A stretch of 64,000 bases of DNA from assembly GCF_024585165.1 (NCBI RefSeq), contig NZ_CP029008.1:4731501-4795500 (forward strand), written 5' to 3'. Position numbers and translations under genes: made by a program. Under the pieces are notes generated by a model, which saw only the letters and a list, made by a program, of their open reading frames with translations, was not told the origin of the DNA and did no database searches. Positions 25,329 to 33,969 of the stretch are shown piece after piece (position 1 is the stretch's first letter; the number at the start of each line of letters is the position of its first letter). This DNA is from Bradyrhizobium sp. WBOS07. GTDB lineage: Bacteria > Pseudomonadota > Alphaproteobacteria > Rhizobiales > Xanthobacteraceae.

Positions 25329-26693
25329 ATGGACCGCAGCATGGACCGTAGCATCGCCGATTTGACCGACCACGAGAGCCGATCGCTGGGCGGTGTCCTG
25401 CGCGACGGCCTGGCGAAGCTGAACGCGGCGCAGGCCGGGCGCGGCCTCGTCGCGGTCGCGTCGCTGCTGCTGGTGCTGGTGACGCTCGATCCGTTCCCGG
25501 ACCTGCGCAATCCCGACGTCACCACGGTCGTCGGCGGGCGAATGGCGCTGACCTATGTCTCCTGGGGCCTCTTGGCCGCGGTCGCGGTGCTGTTCGCAGC
25601 CCGCACCGATGCGCCCGCGCTGAAGACTCTGTTGACGCCGCTTCATCTCTGTCTCGTGGGCTGGCTGCTGATCAACATCGTCCTGTCCGAGAGCCGCGGC
25701 GCGTCGATGCAGCGCTTCGTGCTCCTCGTCAGCATGACGTCGCTCGCCGTCCTGCTGCCATTGCTGCCGCCGACGCAGCGCAGCTTCAACTTGTGCCTGG
25801 GTGCCGCCGCGCTGGTGTTGCTCGCGCTCTGCTATCTCGGCGTCCTGCTCGCGCCGCAATATTCGATCCACACCGCGCTCGATGTCACCGAGCCGCAGCT
25901 CGCCGGCGACTGGCGCGGCAGTTTCGGCCACAAGAACGTCGCCTCGCCCGTGATGACGATCCTGGTCTATGTCGGCATCTATCTGTCCGCCGTCGGCTCG
26001 TTCGTGATGGGGCCCGCGATTGCGGCGCTGGCCGGCCTCTTCCTGATCTTCACCGGCGGCAAGACCTCGTCGGTGCTGTGTCTTGCGATCTACGCGCTTG
26101 CCTCGCTGGTCTATGTCACCCCCAGCCTGTGGCTGAAGCGGATCATCTGCTTCGTGCCGCTGATCGCGATGAACCTGCTGACGGTCGGCAGCGTCCTGAG
26201 CCCGGCGCTCGGGTCCATGACGCGGCTGCTTCCGCTCGATCCCACCTTCACCGGCCGTTCCGCGATCTGGGAGTTCGCGCTCGCGGCCGTCGCCGAGAAG
26301 CCGATCACCGGTCACGGCTATGCGGCGTTCTGGGACGACGTCACGGCGCGGCAGACCGCGCAGGGCGCCGAATGGGCGACGTCCGCGGCGCACAGCCACA
26401 ACGCTTATCTCGACCTTGCGGTCACCATCGGTCTGCCGGGGCTGCTGCTGGTGATCCTGGTCTTCGTGCTCGCACCGCTCGGCAATTTCCAGTCGGCCCA
26501 GGCCCACAGCCGCAGTGGCGCCCTGGCAAAGCTGTTCCTGACCGTGTGGCTGTTCGGCCTGTATTACGGTACGACCGAGACCTTCCTGCTCGAACGGCAA
26601 AATCCGATCTGGTTCATGTTCGCGCTGGCCGTGGCCGGCCTGCACTTCCTGGCGCGGTTCCAATGCGTTGCGCAAGCGGAGCCGAAGCCATGA
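25329..26693 (+). CDS. O-antigen ligase / Wzy-like polymerase
   Basis: A 454-aa polytopic inner-membrane protein with about 10-12 hydrophobic segments and the Wzy_C hallmark: a large periplasmic loop with RSAIWEFALAAV and HSHNAYLDLAVTIG. Members either polymerise lipid-linked repeat units (Wzy) or ligate a glycan to lipid A core (WaaL). The nearby Wzz/ExoP-type protein argues for polymerase, but the sequence does not decide it. ATG 25329 is 3 bases past the previous stop; a second ATG at 25341 is possible. Its TGA overlaps the ATG of the next gene. Confidence 0.87.
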   Translation: MDRSMDRSIADLTDHESRSLGGVLRDGLAKLNAAQAGRGLVAVASLLLVLVTLDPFPDLRNPDVTTVVGGRMALTYVSWGLLAAVAVLFAARTDAPALKTLLTPLHLCLVGWLLINIVLSESRGASMQRFVLLVSMTSLAVLLPLLPPTQRSFNLCLGAAALVLLALCYLGVLLAPQYSIHTALDVTEPQLAGDWRGSFGHKNVASPVMTILVYVGIYLSAVGSFVMGPAIAALAGLFLIFTGGKTSSVLCLAIYALASLVYVTPSLWLKRIICFVPLIAMNLLTVGSVLSPALGSMTRLLPLDPTFTGRSAIWEFALAAVAEKPITGHGYAAFWDDVTARQTAQGAEWATSAAHSHNAYLDLAVTIGLPGLLLVILVFVLAPLGNFQSAQAHSRSGALAKLFLTVWLFGLYYGTTETFLLERQNPIWFMFALAVAGLHFLARFQCVAQAEPKP

Positions 26694-27835
26694 CGTGTGT
26701 CGGCGTCGAGCAATTGGACGGTCTTGTCTCCACCACGTCGGGATTCGCGATCGATTTCATGCGTGACTGGCGGCAGGCCGCTTCGCGCCTGAGCGCCGGG
26801 CATCGCACCGCCTTTCAGCATGGCTACTGGCTCGAGGCCTGGTATCAGGCGTTCGATGACGTCGCGCCATTGATTGCCGTGATCTGCGATGCCGCCACCG
26901 GCAAGGAGATCGCGATCGTGCCGATGATCAGCCATGTCAGGCGCGGCATCCGCATCGTCGAATTCGCCGATCTCGGCGTCTCCGACAACAATGCGCCGAT
27001 CCTGGCGCCCGATGCCGCCTGGGACGCGGCGGGGGCGAATGCGATCGGGACGGCGCTGGTCGAGGCGTTGCGCGCCTTGCCGGACCGCTTCGATCTGCTG
27101 CGGCTGAGGAAGATGCCGGTCCAGGTCGGCGGCAAGCCGAACCCGCTGGTGGCGCTCGGGCGGAGCGGATCCTGCTCGCTCAACGGCAATCTCGTGCTGT
27201 TGGGCGATGATTACGGGGCCTATCAGGCGTCGATCAAGCGCATGCAGATGCCGCGGTGCTGGCGCGTCTTCGACCGGCAGCAAGGCGCGCGGTTCGAGAT
27301 CGCTACGGACGTTGCGCGCGCGCGTGAGCTGCTGGACGTGATGGACGTGCAGCAGCAGGCGCGCATGCAGAAGCTCGGCTCGCCGTTCGTTCTCAACGAC
27401 GAGACCCACGCGCGATTTTATCGCGATGTCGTCCGCCAGGGCCTGGACGAAGGCTATGCCGTCGTTTCGGCATTGGTCTGCGACGAGGGTGTCATCGGCA
27501 CCTCGTTCGGCATCAGGCAAGGCGCGACCTATTACTTGCTGCGCATCAGTCACGCCGGCGATTCCTGGTCGAGTTGCTCGCCCGGGCTTCTCATCATCGA
27601 GCGCACCATGGCGGCGCTGCATGCAAAGGGCGTGCGCCGCTTCGACCTCAGCATCGGCAATCAGGACTACAAGCGCCGTTTCGGCGCCGAGCGGGTGCCG
27701 CTGACCGACGTCAGTGTCGCGCTGTCATGGCGAGGCTTGCCCTTTGCGTGGCGCGATCATGCCGCGCAGGGCCTGCGCCGCTATCCCGCCGCCGCGGCCC
27801 TTGCGGCGCGAGCCATGGGCAAAGGCATACGCTGA
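26690..27835 (+). CDS. CelD/FemAB-like GNAT acetyltransferase
   Basis: A 381-aa cytosolic protein of the GNAT 'CelD/BcsL' group, often found in cellulose and exopolysaccharide clusters, where it is thought to acylate a sugar or precursor. An N-terminal FemAB-like half (FQHGYWLEAWYQAF near residue 42) precedes the acetyl-CoA-binding half (GTSFGIRQGATYYLL; SPGLLIIERTMAALHAKG; FDLSIGNQDYKRRFGAE). The start at ATG 26690 makes an ATGA overlap with the ligase stop, so translation is coupled. Last gene of the run; a perfect hairpin follows. Confidence 0.87.
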   Translation: MTCVGVEQLDGLVSTTSGFAIDFMRDWRQAASRLSAGHRTAFQHGYWLEAWYQAFDDVAPLIAVICDAATGKEIAIVPMISHVRRGIRIVEFADLGVSDNNAPILAPDAAWDAAGANAIGTALVEALRALPDRFDLLRLRKMPVQVGGKPNPLVALGRSGSCSLNGNLVLLGDDYGAYQASIKRMQMPRCWRVFDRQQGARFEIATDVARARELLDVMDVQQQARMQKLGSPFVLNDETHARFYRDVVRQGLDEGYAVVSALVCDEGVIGTSFGIRQGATYYLLRISHAGDSWSSCSPGLLIIERTMAALHAKGVRRFDLSIGNQDYKRRFGAERVPLTDVSVALSWRGLPFAWRDHAAQGLRRYPAAAALAARAMGKGIR

Positions 27836-27836
27836 A

Positions 27837-27862
27837 GCGGCATTCCCGGATGGGAATGCCGC
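27837..27862. terminator. Two-way terminator hairpin
   Basis: Perfect 11-bp stem GCGGCATTCCC / GGGAATGCCGC with a GGAT loop, 2 bases past the acetyltransferase stop and before the convergent wrbA stop. No long T-run on either side. Confidence 0.65.
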
Positions 27863-27890
27863 GGGCGCATCGGCCTTGCGGCCGTGCAGC

Positions 27891-28490
27891 TCAACCATGA
27901 AGCTTCCTGGCCGTCTCCGCGACCTGGCGGCCCTGGTAGCGCGCGCCGGCGAGCTCGTTGGCGCTGGGCTGGCGGCTGCCGTCGCCGCCGGTGATCGTGG
28001 TGGCGCCGTAGGGCGCGCCGCCCGTAACCTCGTCGAGCTTCATCTGGCCGGCGAAACCGTAGTTCATGCCGACCACGACCATGCCGAAATGCAAGAGGTT
28101 GGTGATGATCGAGAACAGCGTCGTCTCCTGGCCGCCATGCTGGGTCGCGGTCGAGGTGAAGGCGCCGCCGACCTTGCCGTGCAGCGCGCCCTTGGCCCAG
28201 AGCCCGCCGGCCTGGTCGAGGAAGTTCGCCATCTGCGAGGCCATGCGGCCGAAGCGGGTGCCGGTGCCGACGATGATCGCGTCGTAATTGGCGAGGTCAT
28301 CGATCTTGGCGACGGGAGCGGCCTGATCGAGCTTGTAGTGCGAGGTTTTCGCGACCTCGGCCGGCACCAGCTCCGGCACGCGCTTGATGTCGACGGTCGC
28401 GCCGGCCTCGCGCGCGCCTTCGGCGACGGCATTGGCCATCGCTTCGATATGGCCATAGGCGGAATAATAGAGGACGAGAACTTTGGTCAT
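27891..28490 (-). CDS. wrbA: NAD(P)H:quinone oxidoreductase, WrbA type
   Basis: A 199-aa FMN-dependent flavodoxin-like enzyme that reduces quinones by two electrons, protecting against semiquinone and electrophile stress. The N-terminus has [13 protein letters not shown] (FMN phosphate loop), then [27 protein letters not shown] and the C-terminal [10 protein letters not shown], all WrbA landmarks. Length is standard. ATG 28490 has GGAGA 7 bases upstream. It is the last gene of the SDR-pirin-wrbA run (39 bases after the pirin stop), which is divergent from a LysR gene. Confidence 0.95.
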   Translation of the reverse strand: MTKVLVLYYSAYGHIEAMANAVAEGAREAGATVDIKRVPELVPAEVAKTSHYKLDQAAPVAKIDDLANYDAIIVGTGTRFGRMASQMANFLDQAGGLWAKGALHGKVGGAFTSTATQHGGQETTLFSIITNLLHFGMVVVGMNYGFAGQMKLDEVTGGAPYGATTITGGDGSRQPSANELAGARYQGRQVAETARKLHG

Positions 28491-28529
28491 GATGGTCTCC
28501 GTTGGGGATGAGATTGGCGTTGTCAGGCG

Positions 28530-29228
28530 TCACGCCGCGTCGACGAGCACGAGCTCGGAGTCTTCGAGCGCCGTGATCGTCAGCCGCTCCTCGTTGAGGA
28601 TCGCGGCGCCGTCGCGGGCGTTGACGCGCACGCCGTTGATGTCCACGGCCCCCGCCGCGGGCACCAGATAGAGGTGCCGCGATTGCAGCGGCGCGTATTT
28701 CGCGCTCTCGCCGGCTTTCAGCGTGGTGGCGAGCACCCGCGCGTTTGCGCGGATCGGCAGCGCGTCGGTATCGCCCTCGAGGCCGCTCGCAATGGTCACG
28801 AGCTTGCCGGAGCGATCGGCCTTCGGAAACGGCTTTGAGCCCCAGGTCGGCTGGCCGCCGCGCTGCGTCGGCTCGATCCAGATCTGGAAGATGCGTGTCC
28901 TGGTCGGCTCCAGATTGTACTCGGAATGGCGAATGCCGCTGCCGGCGCTCATCACCTGCACGTCGCCCGCTTCGGTGCGACCCTCGTTGCCGAGGCTGTC
29001 CTGGTGGGTGATCGCACCCTCGCGCACATAGGTGATGATCTCCATGTTGGCGTGGGGATGGGCGGGAAAGCCGGTGTTCGGCGCGATCTCGTCGTCGTTC
29101 CATACGCGCAAGGCGCCGTGGCCCATATTGTTGGGATCATAATGGCTGGCGAAGGAGAAATGATGTTTTGCTTTCAGCCAGCCATGGTCGGCGCCGCCGA
29201 GCTTGTCAAAAGGTCTGAGTTCGATCAT
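28530..29228 (-). CDS. Pirin-family protein (YhaK type)
   Basis: A 232-aa bicupin of the short YhaK/pirin class, metal-binding and sometimes a quercetin dioxygenase or redox sensor. Metal ligands are visible in the N-terminal cupin: GFPAHPHANMEIITY (the HPH...E set), then the GSGIRHSEYN histidine. The C-terminal cupin (from about residue 145) is weaker. The start is ATG 29228 (MIELRPFDKL, the family's usual beginning) with AGGA 9 bases upstream. It lies 37 bases after the SDR stop, in one operon with wrbA. Confidence 0.92.
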   Translation of the reverse strand: MIELRPFDKLGGADHGWLKAKHHFSFASHYDPNNMGHGALRVWNDDEIAPNTGFPAHPHANMEIITYVREGAITHQDSLGNEGRTEAGDVQVMSAGSGIRHSEYNLEPTRTRIFQIWIEPTQRGGQPTWGSKPFPKADRSGKLVTIASGLEGDTDALPIRANARVLATTLKAGESAKYAPLQSRHLYLVPAAGAVDINGVRVNARDGAAILNEERLTITALEDSELVLVDAA

Positions 29229-29265
29229 CTGCGTGATTCCTTGAGTTGAACGGTCGGCGCCTTGA

Positions 29266-30018
29266 TCAGGCGCCAAAACCGCCGTCGACGTTGAGCACGG
29301 TGCCGGTGACGAAGGAGGCCTCGGGACTTGCGAGGAAGACGATTCCGGCTGCAACTTCCTCGGGACGCCCGAAGCGTTGCAGCGCGTGCTGTTTGCGCTG
29401 GGTCTCGGCGAACTCGCCGCCGTCCTTCGGGTTCATGTCGGTATCGATCGAGCCGGGCTGCACCACGTTGACAGTGATGCCGCGCGGGCCGAGGTCGCGG
29501 GCCGCGCCCTTGGTGTAGCCGACGACCGCGGCCTTGGTGGCGACGTAGTCGGCAAGACCGGGAAACGACGCGCGGTCGGCCAGCATCGATCCGACGGTGA
29601 CGATGCGGCCGCCTTCACCCATCAATTGCGAGGCGGCGCGGATCGCCGCGATCACGCCATGCACGTTGATCTGATCCTGGCGCGCCAGCGCTTCCGTGTC
29701 GGCCTTGGCATCGTCGATGGCGCCGCCGGCGGCGACGCCGGCATTGTTGACGAGGATGTCGAGATGGCCGAATTCCCTGGCGACGTCGTTCACGAGCTGC
29801 GTGACGTCCCTGGCCGAGGCCTGGTCGGCCCTGAAGGCGCGAGCCTTGACGCCCTTGGCCTTCAATTCAGTGACGACCGCTTCCGCCTTGTCCGGCGAGG
29901 CGACATAGCTGATGGCGACATCCGCGCCCTGGTCAGCGAGGGCGCGGGCAGAGGCCGCGCCGATGCCGCGCGAACCGCCGGTGACGAGGGCGACCTTGCC
30001 TGAGAGCTTCTTGGTCAT
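29266..30018 (-). CDS. Short-chain dehydrogenase/reductase
   Basis: A 250-aa classical SDR, NAD(P)H-dependent. It has the cofactor motif TGGSRGIG (residues 14-21), the NNAG motif, the catalytic YVATK (YxxxK) and VQPGSIDTDMNP. An Arg in the TGGSRGIG loop hints at NADPH preference. ATG 30018 has GGAGAG 5 bases upstream. First gene of the SDR-pirin-wrbA operon, divergent from a LysR gene at 30134. The substrate is unknown; context suggests a reactive carbonyl or quinone. Confidence 0.92.
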   Translation of the reverse strand: MTKKLSGKVALVTGGSRGIGAASARALADQGADVAISYVASPDKAEAVVTELKAKGVKARAFRADQASARDVTQLVNDVAREFGHLDILVNNAGVAAGGAIDDAKADTEALARQDQINVHGVIAAIRAASQLMGEGGRIVTVGSMLADRASFPGLADYVATKAAVVGYTKGAARDLGPRGITVNVVQPGSIDTDMNPKDGGEFAETQRKQHALQRFGRPEEVAAGIVFLASPEASFVTGTVLNVDGGFGA

Positions 30019-30092
30019 TGGGTCTCTCCAGTACCGAATTTCTGATGACCCCTGGATAAGCCTCCGTCTGTGGTATAGAAATAGAAACTGTT

Positions 30093-30107
30093 GAAACGCA
30101 TTGTTTC
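30093..30107. promoter_or_regulatory. Candidate LysR operator for the SDR-pirin-wrbA operon
   Basis: GAAAC-GCATT-GTTTC, a perfect 5-bp inverted repeat with a 5-base centre, in the 115-bp gap between the divergent SDR and LysR genes. It has the T-N11-A form expected of a LysR site (TGAAAC...GTTTCC). Confidence 0.5.
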
Positions 30108-30133
30108 CCAAAATAGCCCAGGCGGATTGCTCC

Positions 30134-31069
30134 ATGGCGAAGCTCCCGGATTTCGAGGCGCTGGCGATTTTTGCAAAAGTCGTGGAATTGCGGTCGTTTG
30201 CGGGAGCCGCCAGCGAGCTGGCGACGTCCAAGGCGACGGTGTCCAAGGCGGTCACGCGGCTGGAGGAGCGGCTCGGCGCGCGGCTGTTCAACCGCACCTC
30301 GCGCCGGCTCGCGCTGACCGATGCCGGCCACAAGCTCGCCGAGCGCGCGACGCGCCTTCTGGCCGACGGCGAGGCGGCGGAGAACGAGGCCTTGGCGCAA
30401 TCGGTGGCGCCGCGCGGCCTGGTGCGGCTCGCCGTGCCCATGACGTTCGGCATCAAGGCGGTGGCGCCGCTGCTGCCGGAATTCTTCGCGGCCTATCCCG
30501 AAGTTTCGGTCGACCTGCACTTGAGCGATGCGACCATCGACCTGATCGGCGAAGGCTTCGACATGGCGGTGCGGATCGCGCGGCTGCCGGACTCCTCACT
30601 GATCGCACGGCGGCTGTTCACCATGCCGCGCTTCACCGTGGCCGCGCCGTCCTATCTCAAGCGCCATGGCCGGCCGACGCACCCGATGCATCTGGCCGCG
30701 CACAAATGCTTCAGCTACGCCTACATGTCGACGCCGAACGTCTGGCACTACACCAATTCAGCCGGCGAGCAGGCCAGCGTGCGGCCGGGTGGACAGCTCC
30801 GCGTCAACAATGGCGAAGCCGTGATGCCGGCGCTGGTCGCCGGCCTCGGCATCGCCGAGCTGCCCGAGTTCATCGTCGGCGAGGCGATCTCCTCCGGCGC
30901 CGTCGAAGTGATCCTGAAGGACTGGAAGCAGGCCGAAGGCGCGGTGCATCTGGTGACCCCGCCCGGCGGCCCCCGGCCGGCGCGCGTCGAGGCGCTCGGC
31001 GACTTCCTCGCGGCCAAGCTGCCGGGCACATGCAAGCGGCGGCCGCGCGGGAAGGTCAAGGCGTCGTAA
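30134..31069 (+). CDS. LysR-family regulator (redox operon)
   Basis: A 311-aa LysR regulator of the CrgA-like group. The helix-turn-helix region reads AIFAKVVELRSFAGAASEL and KAVTRLEERLGARLFNRTSRRL; the effector domain runs from about residue 90 to the end. I start it at ATG 30134 (MAKLPDF), preferred to the TTG at 30101. Divergent from SDR-pirin-wrbA, it is the probable electrophile- or quinone-responsive activator or repressor of that operon. Confidence 0.92.
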   Translation: MAKLPDFEALAIFAKVVELRSFAGAASELATSKATVSKAVTRLEERLGARLFNRTSRRLALTDAGHKLAERATRLLADGEAAENEALAQSVAPRGLVRLAVPMTFGIKAVAPLLPEFFAAYPEVSVDLHLSDATIDLIGEGFDMAVRIARLPDSSLIARRLFTMPRFTVAAPSYLKRHGRPTHPMHLAAHKCFSYAYMSTPNVWHYTNSAGEQASVRPGGQLRVNNGEAVMPALVAGLGIAELPEFIVGEAISSGAVEVILKDWKQAEGAVHLVTPPGGPRPARVEALGDFLAAKLPGTCKRRPRGKVKAS

Positions 31070-31091
31070 GAGAGCGAGCAGCTTCGACGTC

Positions 31092-31175
31092 CGTCATTGC
31101 GAGCGGAGCGAAGCAATCCAGAGTGTCTCCGCGGAGAGATTGGTTGCTTCGTCGCAAGAGCTCCTCGCAATGACG
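31092..31175. repeat. Dispersed palindromic repeat, 'CGTCATTGCGAG' type
   Basis: Perfect 12-bp arms at 31092-31103 and 31164-31175, with inner parts (GCGAAGCAATCC / GGTTGCTTCGTCGC) that also partly pair. Widely seen form in alphaproteobacterial genomes (recollection). Lies between convergent genes. Confidence 0.7.
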
Positions 31176-31195
31176 AACGTGCCCACCGTCCTCGA

Positions 31196-31453
31196 CTACG
31201 ACACCTTCACGCCGTCGATCGCGACGACGCGCAAGCTCGGCTTCAGCGTCTCGTCGAGCTGCGCCTTCAATTCGTGAACGCGCGGGTCGCGCGATCGTGC
31301 GGCGCACACACCGTACTGACGGACCGATTGTGTCAGGGCGCGCCGCGCCTCCGGCGTCCGCGTCAATTCGGGCTGTGCAAGCCGCAAAACGATCGCGGCG
31401 AGATTCACCAGCATCTCGTCGAGCGCGACGTCGATGGCCGCCGGATTCCGCAT
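31196..31453 (-). CDS. Small conserved-looking hypothetical protein (85 aa)
   Basis: An 85-residue soluble protein beginning MRNPAAIDVALDEML. It looks real because GAGGAG sits 7 bases before the ATG and codon use suits the genome. It is mostly helical in appearance (alternating Leu/Ala/Arg), with one Cys and no signal peptide or membrane segment. I recognise no family. It is divergent from the Bug binding-protein gene at 31598 with a 144-bp gap. Function unknown. Confidence 0.6.
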   Translation of the reverse strand: MRNPAAIDVALDEMLVNLAAIVLRLAQPELTRTPEARRALTQSVRQYGVCAARSRDPRVHELKAQLDETLKPSLRVVAIDGVKVS

Positions 31454-31597
31454 CGCTCACTCTCCTCGATCGGGCAACGGCGGGTCCAGACATGCGTTCC
31501 AGGCGAAGCCCGAGATGGCTAACGCTTCGTAAACGCCTTGTTCTCGCCGCCTGGCGCGTTAGGCTGGCAGCCAAACAAGATCAGGGGAGGTACCATC

Positions 31598-32584
31598 ATG
31601 GATCGACGCGATCTCCTGCGCGCCGCCGCGGCATTGCCGTTGTTGCGCATGGCCTGGCCTGCTCCGGCCTTCGCGCAAGCCTATCCGGCGCGCAACATCA
31701 CGATGATCGTGCCGTTTCCGGCCGGAGGTCAGGCCGATCTCGCGGCGCGCCCGGTGGCGATGGCGCTGGAGCGGATCCTGGGCAAGCCCGTGATCGTCGA
31801 CAACCGGGCCGGCGGCGGCGGCGGATCGGTCGGCAATGCCGCGGCGGCGCGCGCGGAGCCCGATGGCTACACGCTGCTGATGACGCTGTCCTCGCTCGCG
31901 GTGCTGCCCGAGGCCGACCGGCTGTTCGACCGTCCCGCCGCCTACGAGGTCTCGCAGTTCATGCCGATCGCGCGGGTGCTCGCAGATCCCACGCTGCTGG
32001 CGGTGCCGGCGTCGGCCCCGTGGAAGACGGCGCAGGATTTCGTCGAGGATGCGAAGAGGCGCCCCGGCCAGATCACTTACGGCTCGTCAGGGCCGTACGG
32101 CACGCTGCATGTGGCGATGGAGATGTTCGCAAGCAGCGCCGGCATCAAGCTGCTGCACGTGCCGTTCCGCGGCGCAGGTCCTGCGCTCACCGCGATCCTC
32201 GGTGGCACCGTGCAGGCGATCGCCGCAGCGCCGGGGACGTTGAAGCCGCAGGTGGACGACGGCAAGCTGCGCGTGTTCGGCAATTGCGGCGCGCAGCGCA
32301 TCGCGAGCTTTCCCGACCTGCCGACCTTCCAGGAGCTCGGCTACAAGGATGTCGAGTTTTACATCTGGGCCGGGCTGTTCGCGCAGAGCGCGCTTCCCGC
32401 GCCGATCGCGACCCGCCTGCGCGATGCGATGGCGCAGGTGATGGCAAGTCCCGACGTGCTCAAGGTGTTCGAAACCTCGGGCAGCCTCGTCGCCTATCAG
32501 GACGCGCCTGCCTTCGCGCAGTTCGTCGCCGCGGACAGCGCGCGGCTGATCGCGGCGGTGAAGAAGATCGGCAAGGTGGAATAG
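31598..32584 (+). CDS. Bug/TctC-family substrate-binding protein
   Basis: A 328-aa periplasmic binding protein of the tripartite tricarboxylate transporter type (Bug), which captures carboxylates for uptake. N-terminal Tat-like or Sec signal (MDRRDLLRAAAALPLL... cleaved about AFAQA), then YPARNITMIVPFPAGGQADL, VIVDNRAGGGGGSVGN and the loop LHVPFRGAGPALTAILGG, all typical. ATG 31598 is preceded by AGGGGAGG, a strong site. No TctA/TctB membrane partner is present, so it is an orphan binding protein as is common for this family. Ligand unknown. Confidence 0.93.
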   Translation: MDRRDLLRAAAALPLLRMAWPAPAFAQAYPARNITMIVPFPAGGQADLAARPVAMALERILGKPVIVDNRAGGGGGSVGNAAAARAEPDGYTLLMTLSSLAVLPEADRLFDRPAAYEVSQFMPIARVLADPTLLAVPASAPWKTAQDFVEDAKRRPGQITYGSSGPYGTLHVAMEMFASSAGIKLLHVPFRGAGPALTAILGGTVQAIAAAPGTLKPQVDDGKLRVFGNCGAQRIASFPDLPTFQELGYKDVEFYIWAGLFAQSALPAPIATRLRDAMAQVMASPDVLKVFETSGSLVAYQDAPAFAQFVAADSARLIAAVKKIGKVE

Positions 32585-32678
32585 TTCCGAATTCGATTTC
32601 ACATTTTGTTGTTGGTCCAGAACCGGCTCTCGCCTCATTGATTGATGAAGGTCGATGGGAATCGAGAAGGATCGGGAC

Positions 32679-33041
32679 ATGCGAACAGAGCGGATTGCGC
32701 TGGGTATGGTGCTCGCGATCGGCGGCATCCTCGCGCAGAGCGCGGCTTCCGCGCAAGAATACCGCGGCACGATGGAGCAGCAGATGGCCTGCACGCCGGA
32801 TGTGTGGCGTCTGTGCAGTGACCAGATTCCGGACGTGGGCCGCATCACGGCGTGCCTGCAGCAGAACACACCGCAGCTCTCGAGCGGCTGCCGTGCAGTA
32901 TTCCAGGCCAACAACCAGATGCCGCCGCAGCAGCAGGTTCCGCGGGGCCGCGCCGCGCCGCCGCCGCGCTACAATGCTGCGCCGCCGCCGGCTCCGCCGG
33001 CGCAGCCGGGTCCCTATGATCGTCCCTATGATGACGAATAG
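32679..33041 (+). CDS. Secreted Cys-rich repeat protein with Pro-rich tail
   Basis: A 120-aa exported protein of unknown function. Signal peptide MRTERIALGMVLAIGGILAQ with cleavage near ASAQE. The mature part has four Cys in the pattern C-x6-C-x13-C-x12-C (MACTPDVWRLC ... ITACLQQN ... SSGC), like the Cys-rich repeat small proteins of Bradyrhizobium; a Pro/Ala-rich tail (PPPRYNAAPPPAPP) follows. An in-frame ATG at 32655 is possible, but 32679 gives the proper signal peptide. Two disulphides and periplasmic location are inferred. Confidence 0.75.
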   Translation: MRTERIALGMVLAIGGILAQSAASAQEYRGTMEQQMACTPDVWRLCSDQIPDVGRITACLQQNTPQLSSGCRAVFQANNQMPPQQQVPRGRAAPPPRYNAAPPPAPPAQPGPYDRPYDDE

Positions 33042-33106
33042 ACGCGTGGAAGCTTGATCGGGAAACCGAGCGCGGCACGGCCCCAGATCCGGCCGCGCCG
33101 CCTCGT

Positions 33107-33943
33107 TCAGCGCTCTGTCCTGCTGTCCGATTCCGGTCGGTTTCCGAGCACCATCCGGATGACCGCTCCGAAGAGAATGGCTGCCACGGGCCAATGGAAC
33201 CAGATCGTGCGGCTGGTGAGCAAATTGATCGCAATCAGCAAGGCCGACACCGTGAGGGCCGCTGCAACCGGGCGGGGTAGCCTTGCCAGCCAGGCCGAGA
33301 CGATAGTCGTCGCCGAAGATGGCATGCCCCTGTTTTCCATCTGCGCAGCGCGCGCACGCTCTGTGGGAGCCGCGCTCGCCTCGGTCGGGAAGCTCTGTTG
33401 TGCGGCTCGGCCGCCGAGGGTCAGCCGGTAGCTGGTCAGGGGAGCGATGTTCTTCAGCGGGCGCTGGCCGAGACAGTCGAAGCCGACCGACAATTTGTTG
33501 TGGACCTGATCGTAGACGGAGCTCGAGATCACGACGCCGCCGGGCTCGGCGAGCTCCTGCAGCCGGGCCGCGATATTGACCCCGTCGCCATAGATGTCGG
33601 AGCCGTCCACCATCACGTCGCCGAGGTTGATGCCGATGCGAAACTGCATCGGGCTCGCCTGCGGCGCGTCCGAAGCCTGGCTGGAGATTTCCTGCTGAAT
33701 CTCGACCGCGCATTGCACGGCCTCGACGACGCTGGCGAACTCGGCGATCACCGCATCGCCCCAGGTATTCACGATGCGGCCGTCATGGCGTTCGACCAAT
33801 CGCGCAATCGCCGCGCGGTAGCGGCGCAGCGTCTCCAACGTTCCGGTCTCGTCCGCTTCCATGAGACGGGAATAGCCGTACACGTCAGCGCACAGCACCG
33901 TGGTCAGTCGTCGTTTCACCTTGTCGTCGGCCATGGTCGCCAT
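33107..33943 (-). CDS. Class III adenylate/guanylate cyclase with C-terminal membrane anchor
   Basis: A 278-aa nucleotide cyclase. The catalytic domain (about residues 10-180) has the two metal aspartates (LCADVYGYSRLM; NTWGDAVIAEF) and the transition-state Asn/Arg (DGVNIAARLQ). The lysine often seen before TxGD for adenine choice is Asn here (NTWGD), so substrate is uncertain. Unusually, the membrane part is C-terminal: two hydrophobic stretches (about 218-262, AALTVSALLIAINLL and WPVAAILFGAVIRMV). ATG 33943 has AGGGAGG upstream. It is minus strand, 26 bases after the YbaK stop, possibly one transcript with the YbaK gene. Confidence 0.88.
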   Translation of the reverse strand: MATMADDKVKRRLTTVLCADVYGYSRLMEADETGTLETLRRYRAAIARLVERHDGRIVNTWGDAVIAEFASVVEAVQCAVEIQQEISSQASDAPQASPMQFRIGINLGDVMVDGSDIYGDGVNIAARLQELAEPGGVVISSSVYDQVHNKLSVGFDCLGQRPLKNIAPLTSYRLTLGGRAAQQSFPTEASAAPTERARAAQMENRGMPSSATTIVSAWLARLPRPVAAALTVSALLIAINLLTSRTIWFHWPVAAILFGAVIRMVLGNRPESDSRTER

Positions 33944-33969
33944 GCTAGCCTCCCTGGCCGGCAAATGCA

